6,211 nucleotides of DNA from SYAC01 sp046048055 (GTDB lineage Bacteria; Planctomycetota; Phycisphaerae; Phycisphaerales; SM1A02): contig JBJOGW010000013.1 of the NCBI GenBank assembly GCA_046048055.1, positions 1 to 6,211 of the forward strand, read 5' to 3'. Below are positions 5,666 to 6,211 of this stretch, in pieces. The position numbers and the translations under genes are program-made. Positions within the stretch are counted from its first letter, which is position 1, and the number at the start of each line of letters is the position of its first letter. The notes beneath the pieces were generated by a model. That model searched no databases, was not told the origin of the DNA, and saw only the letters and a program-made list of their open reading frames with translations.

Positions 5666-6211
5666 TCACGAGACCGAGGGCACCGCGAACAGTTGGCGGA
5701 ACACGGGCACCACCCACGGTCTTCCAAGAAACACCACCACGACGGCGAGCGCAAGATGCGGTCCGTACGGGAGTTCCTTCGCCCGCTTGCCACGAAGTCG
5801 TGCCAGGCCGCCACTCACCGTCAACCAGGCAAGCGCCAGGAACGGAGCCAGGAGATACGCGATCATGCAGTCTCGCCAGCCCACCACGGTGCCCGCCGCA
5901 GCCAGCAGGTGCACGTCGCCAAGTCCCATCGCCTCGCGGCCAAAGGCCAGCGTGCCCAGGATGCGCGTGGCCCAGATCGTTCCACCTCCAACCAGCAATC
6001 CCAGCGAACTTGATGCGATCACCCTCAGAGGCTCCGACGACTCCTGCGGCGCGAACACCCAGCCCAGGCACAGGCCTGCGACCGGCGCCGCCAGAAAACG
6101 CAGTTCCTTGCCCATCTCGCGGCGTGCCTCGGCGGGATCCACCAACGTGATGTCGTCCAGGGCGGCGAAACTTCGGGGCAGCAGGCCACTCCACAACAGT
6201 CCCACGGACAC
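5666..6211 (-). CDS. Type IV prepilin peptidase (A24 family), N-terminal part outside the window
   Basis: The 181 visible residues are the C-terminal part of an inner-membrane aspartic peptidase that cleaves, and usually methylates, type IV pilin-like and type II secretion pseudopilin precursors. The signature is GREAMGLGDVHLLAA (91-105), which contains the GxGD motif with catalytic Asp99. PYGPHLALA (148-156) matches the usual PFGPFLALG. Hydrophobic segments lie at about 39-55, 63-82, 101-113, 115-134 and 152-172. The other catalytic Asp and any zinc-cysteine domain would lie beyond the right edge. The first visible codon is GTG, but it is probably internal. The linker LPRSFA...ARREMGKEL (11-37) is longer than in proteobacterial PilD and resembles forms I recall from planctomycetes. 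The gene lies upstream of the OmpA gene on the same strand with a 74-base gap; I see no terminator between them. Confidence 0.9.
   Translation of the reverse strand: MSVGLLWSGLLPRSFAALDDITLVDPAEARREMGKELRFLAAPVAGLCLGWVFAPQESSEPLRVIASSSLGLLVGGGTIWATRILGTLAFGREAMGLGDVHLLAAAGTVVGWRDCMIAYLLAPFLALAWLTVSGGLARLRGKRAKELPYGPHLALAVVVVFLGRPWVVPVFRQLFAVPSVS

Noticed and set aside
5092..5814. Minus-strand frame (240 codons) across the OmpA gene and the intergenic gap
   Set aside because: It is a shifted frame of the OmpA coding sequence, rich in Arg/Gly, without the lipobox or OmpA motifs.

Overview
The window is a GC-rich, gene-dense piece of a bacterial chromosome with eight protein-coding genes and almost no spare DNA. 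No stretch over 300 bases lacks a gene, and the largest gap is 74 bases. I see no RNA gene, insertion sequence, CRISPR array or phage gene. The host is a diderm: it has an OmpA/Pal-type outer-membrane lipoprotein and an Mla/Mce lipid-transport pair. The prepilin peptidase has an LPRSFA...ARREMxKEL linker that I associate, from memory, with Planctomycetota (Phycisphaerae-like). That lineage guess is inference.

Region 1 (1-3395, minus strand) looks like one four-gene operon read right to left. The order is a NUDIX hydrolase of the ADP-ribose pyrophosphatase type, an M50/site-2-protease-like membrane protein, a rhomboid protease, and tgt (queuosine tRNA-guanine transglycosylase, cut by the left edge). 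Two of the three junctions are 4-base ATGA stop/start overlaps and the third is a 21-base gap, so translation is probably coupled.

The two middle genes are the most interesting part. The M50-like protein keeps the fold signature but has lost two of its three expected zinc ligands: HExxH reads HEAAR and LDGG reads LTGG. It is therefore probably a pseudoprotease. It shares a 27-residue C-terminal tail (17 of 27 residues identical) with the adjacent rhomboid, which keeps its Ser/His dyad. A dead and a live intramembrane protease side by side, with the same cytosolic tail, suggests a joint role.

Region 2 (3424-4975, plus strand) diverges from region 1 across only 28 bases. It holds an MlaF-type ABC ATPase and an MlaD-type single-pass lipid-binding protein. 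No MlaE permease lies next to them, so their membrane partner must be encoded elsewhere.

Region 3 (4989-6211, minus strand) converges on mlaD with a 13-base gap. It contains an OmpA-domain lipoprotein and, at the right edge, the C-terminal part of a type IV prepilin peptidase (A24 family).
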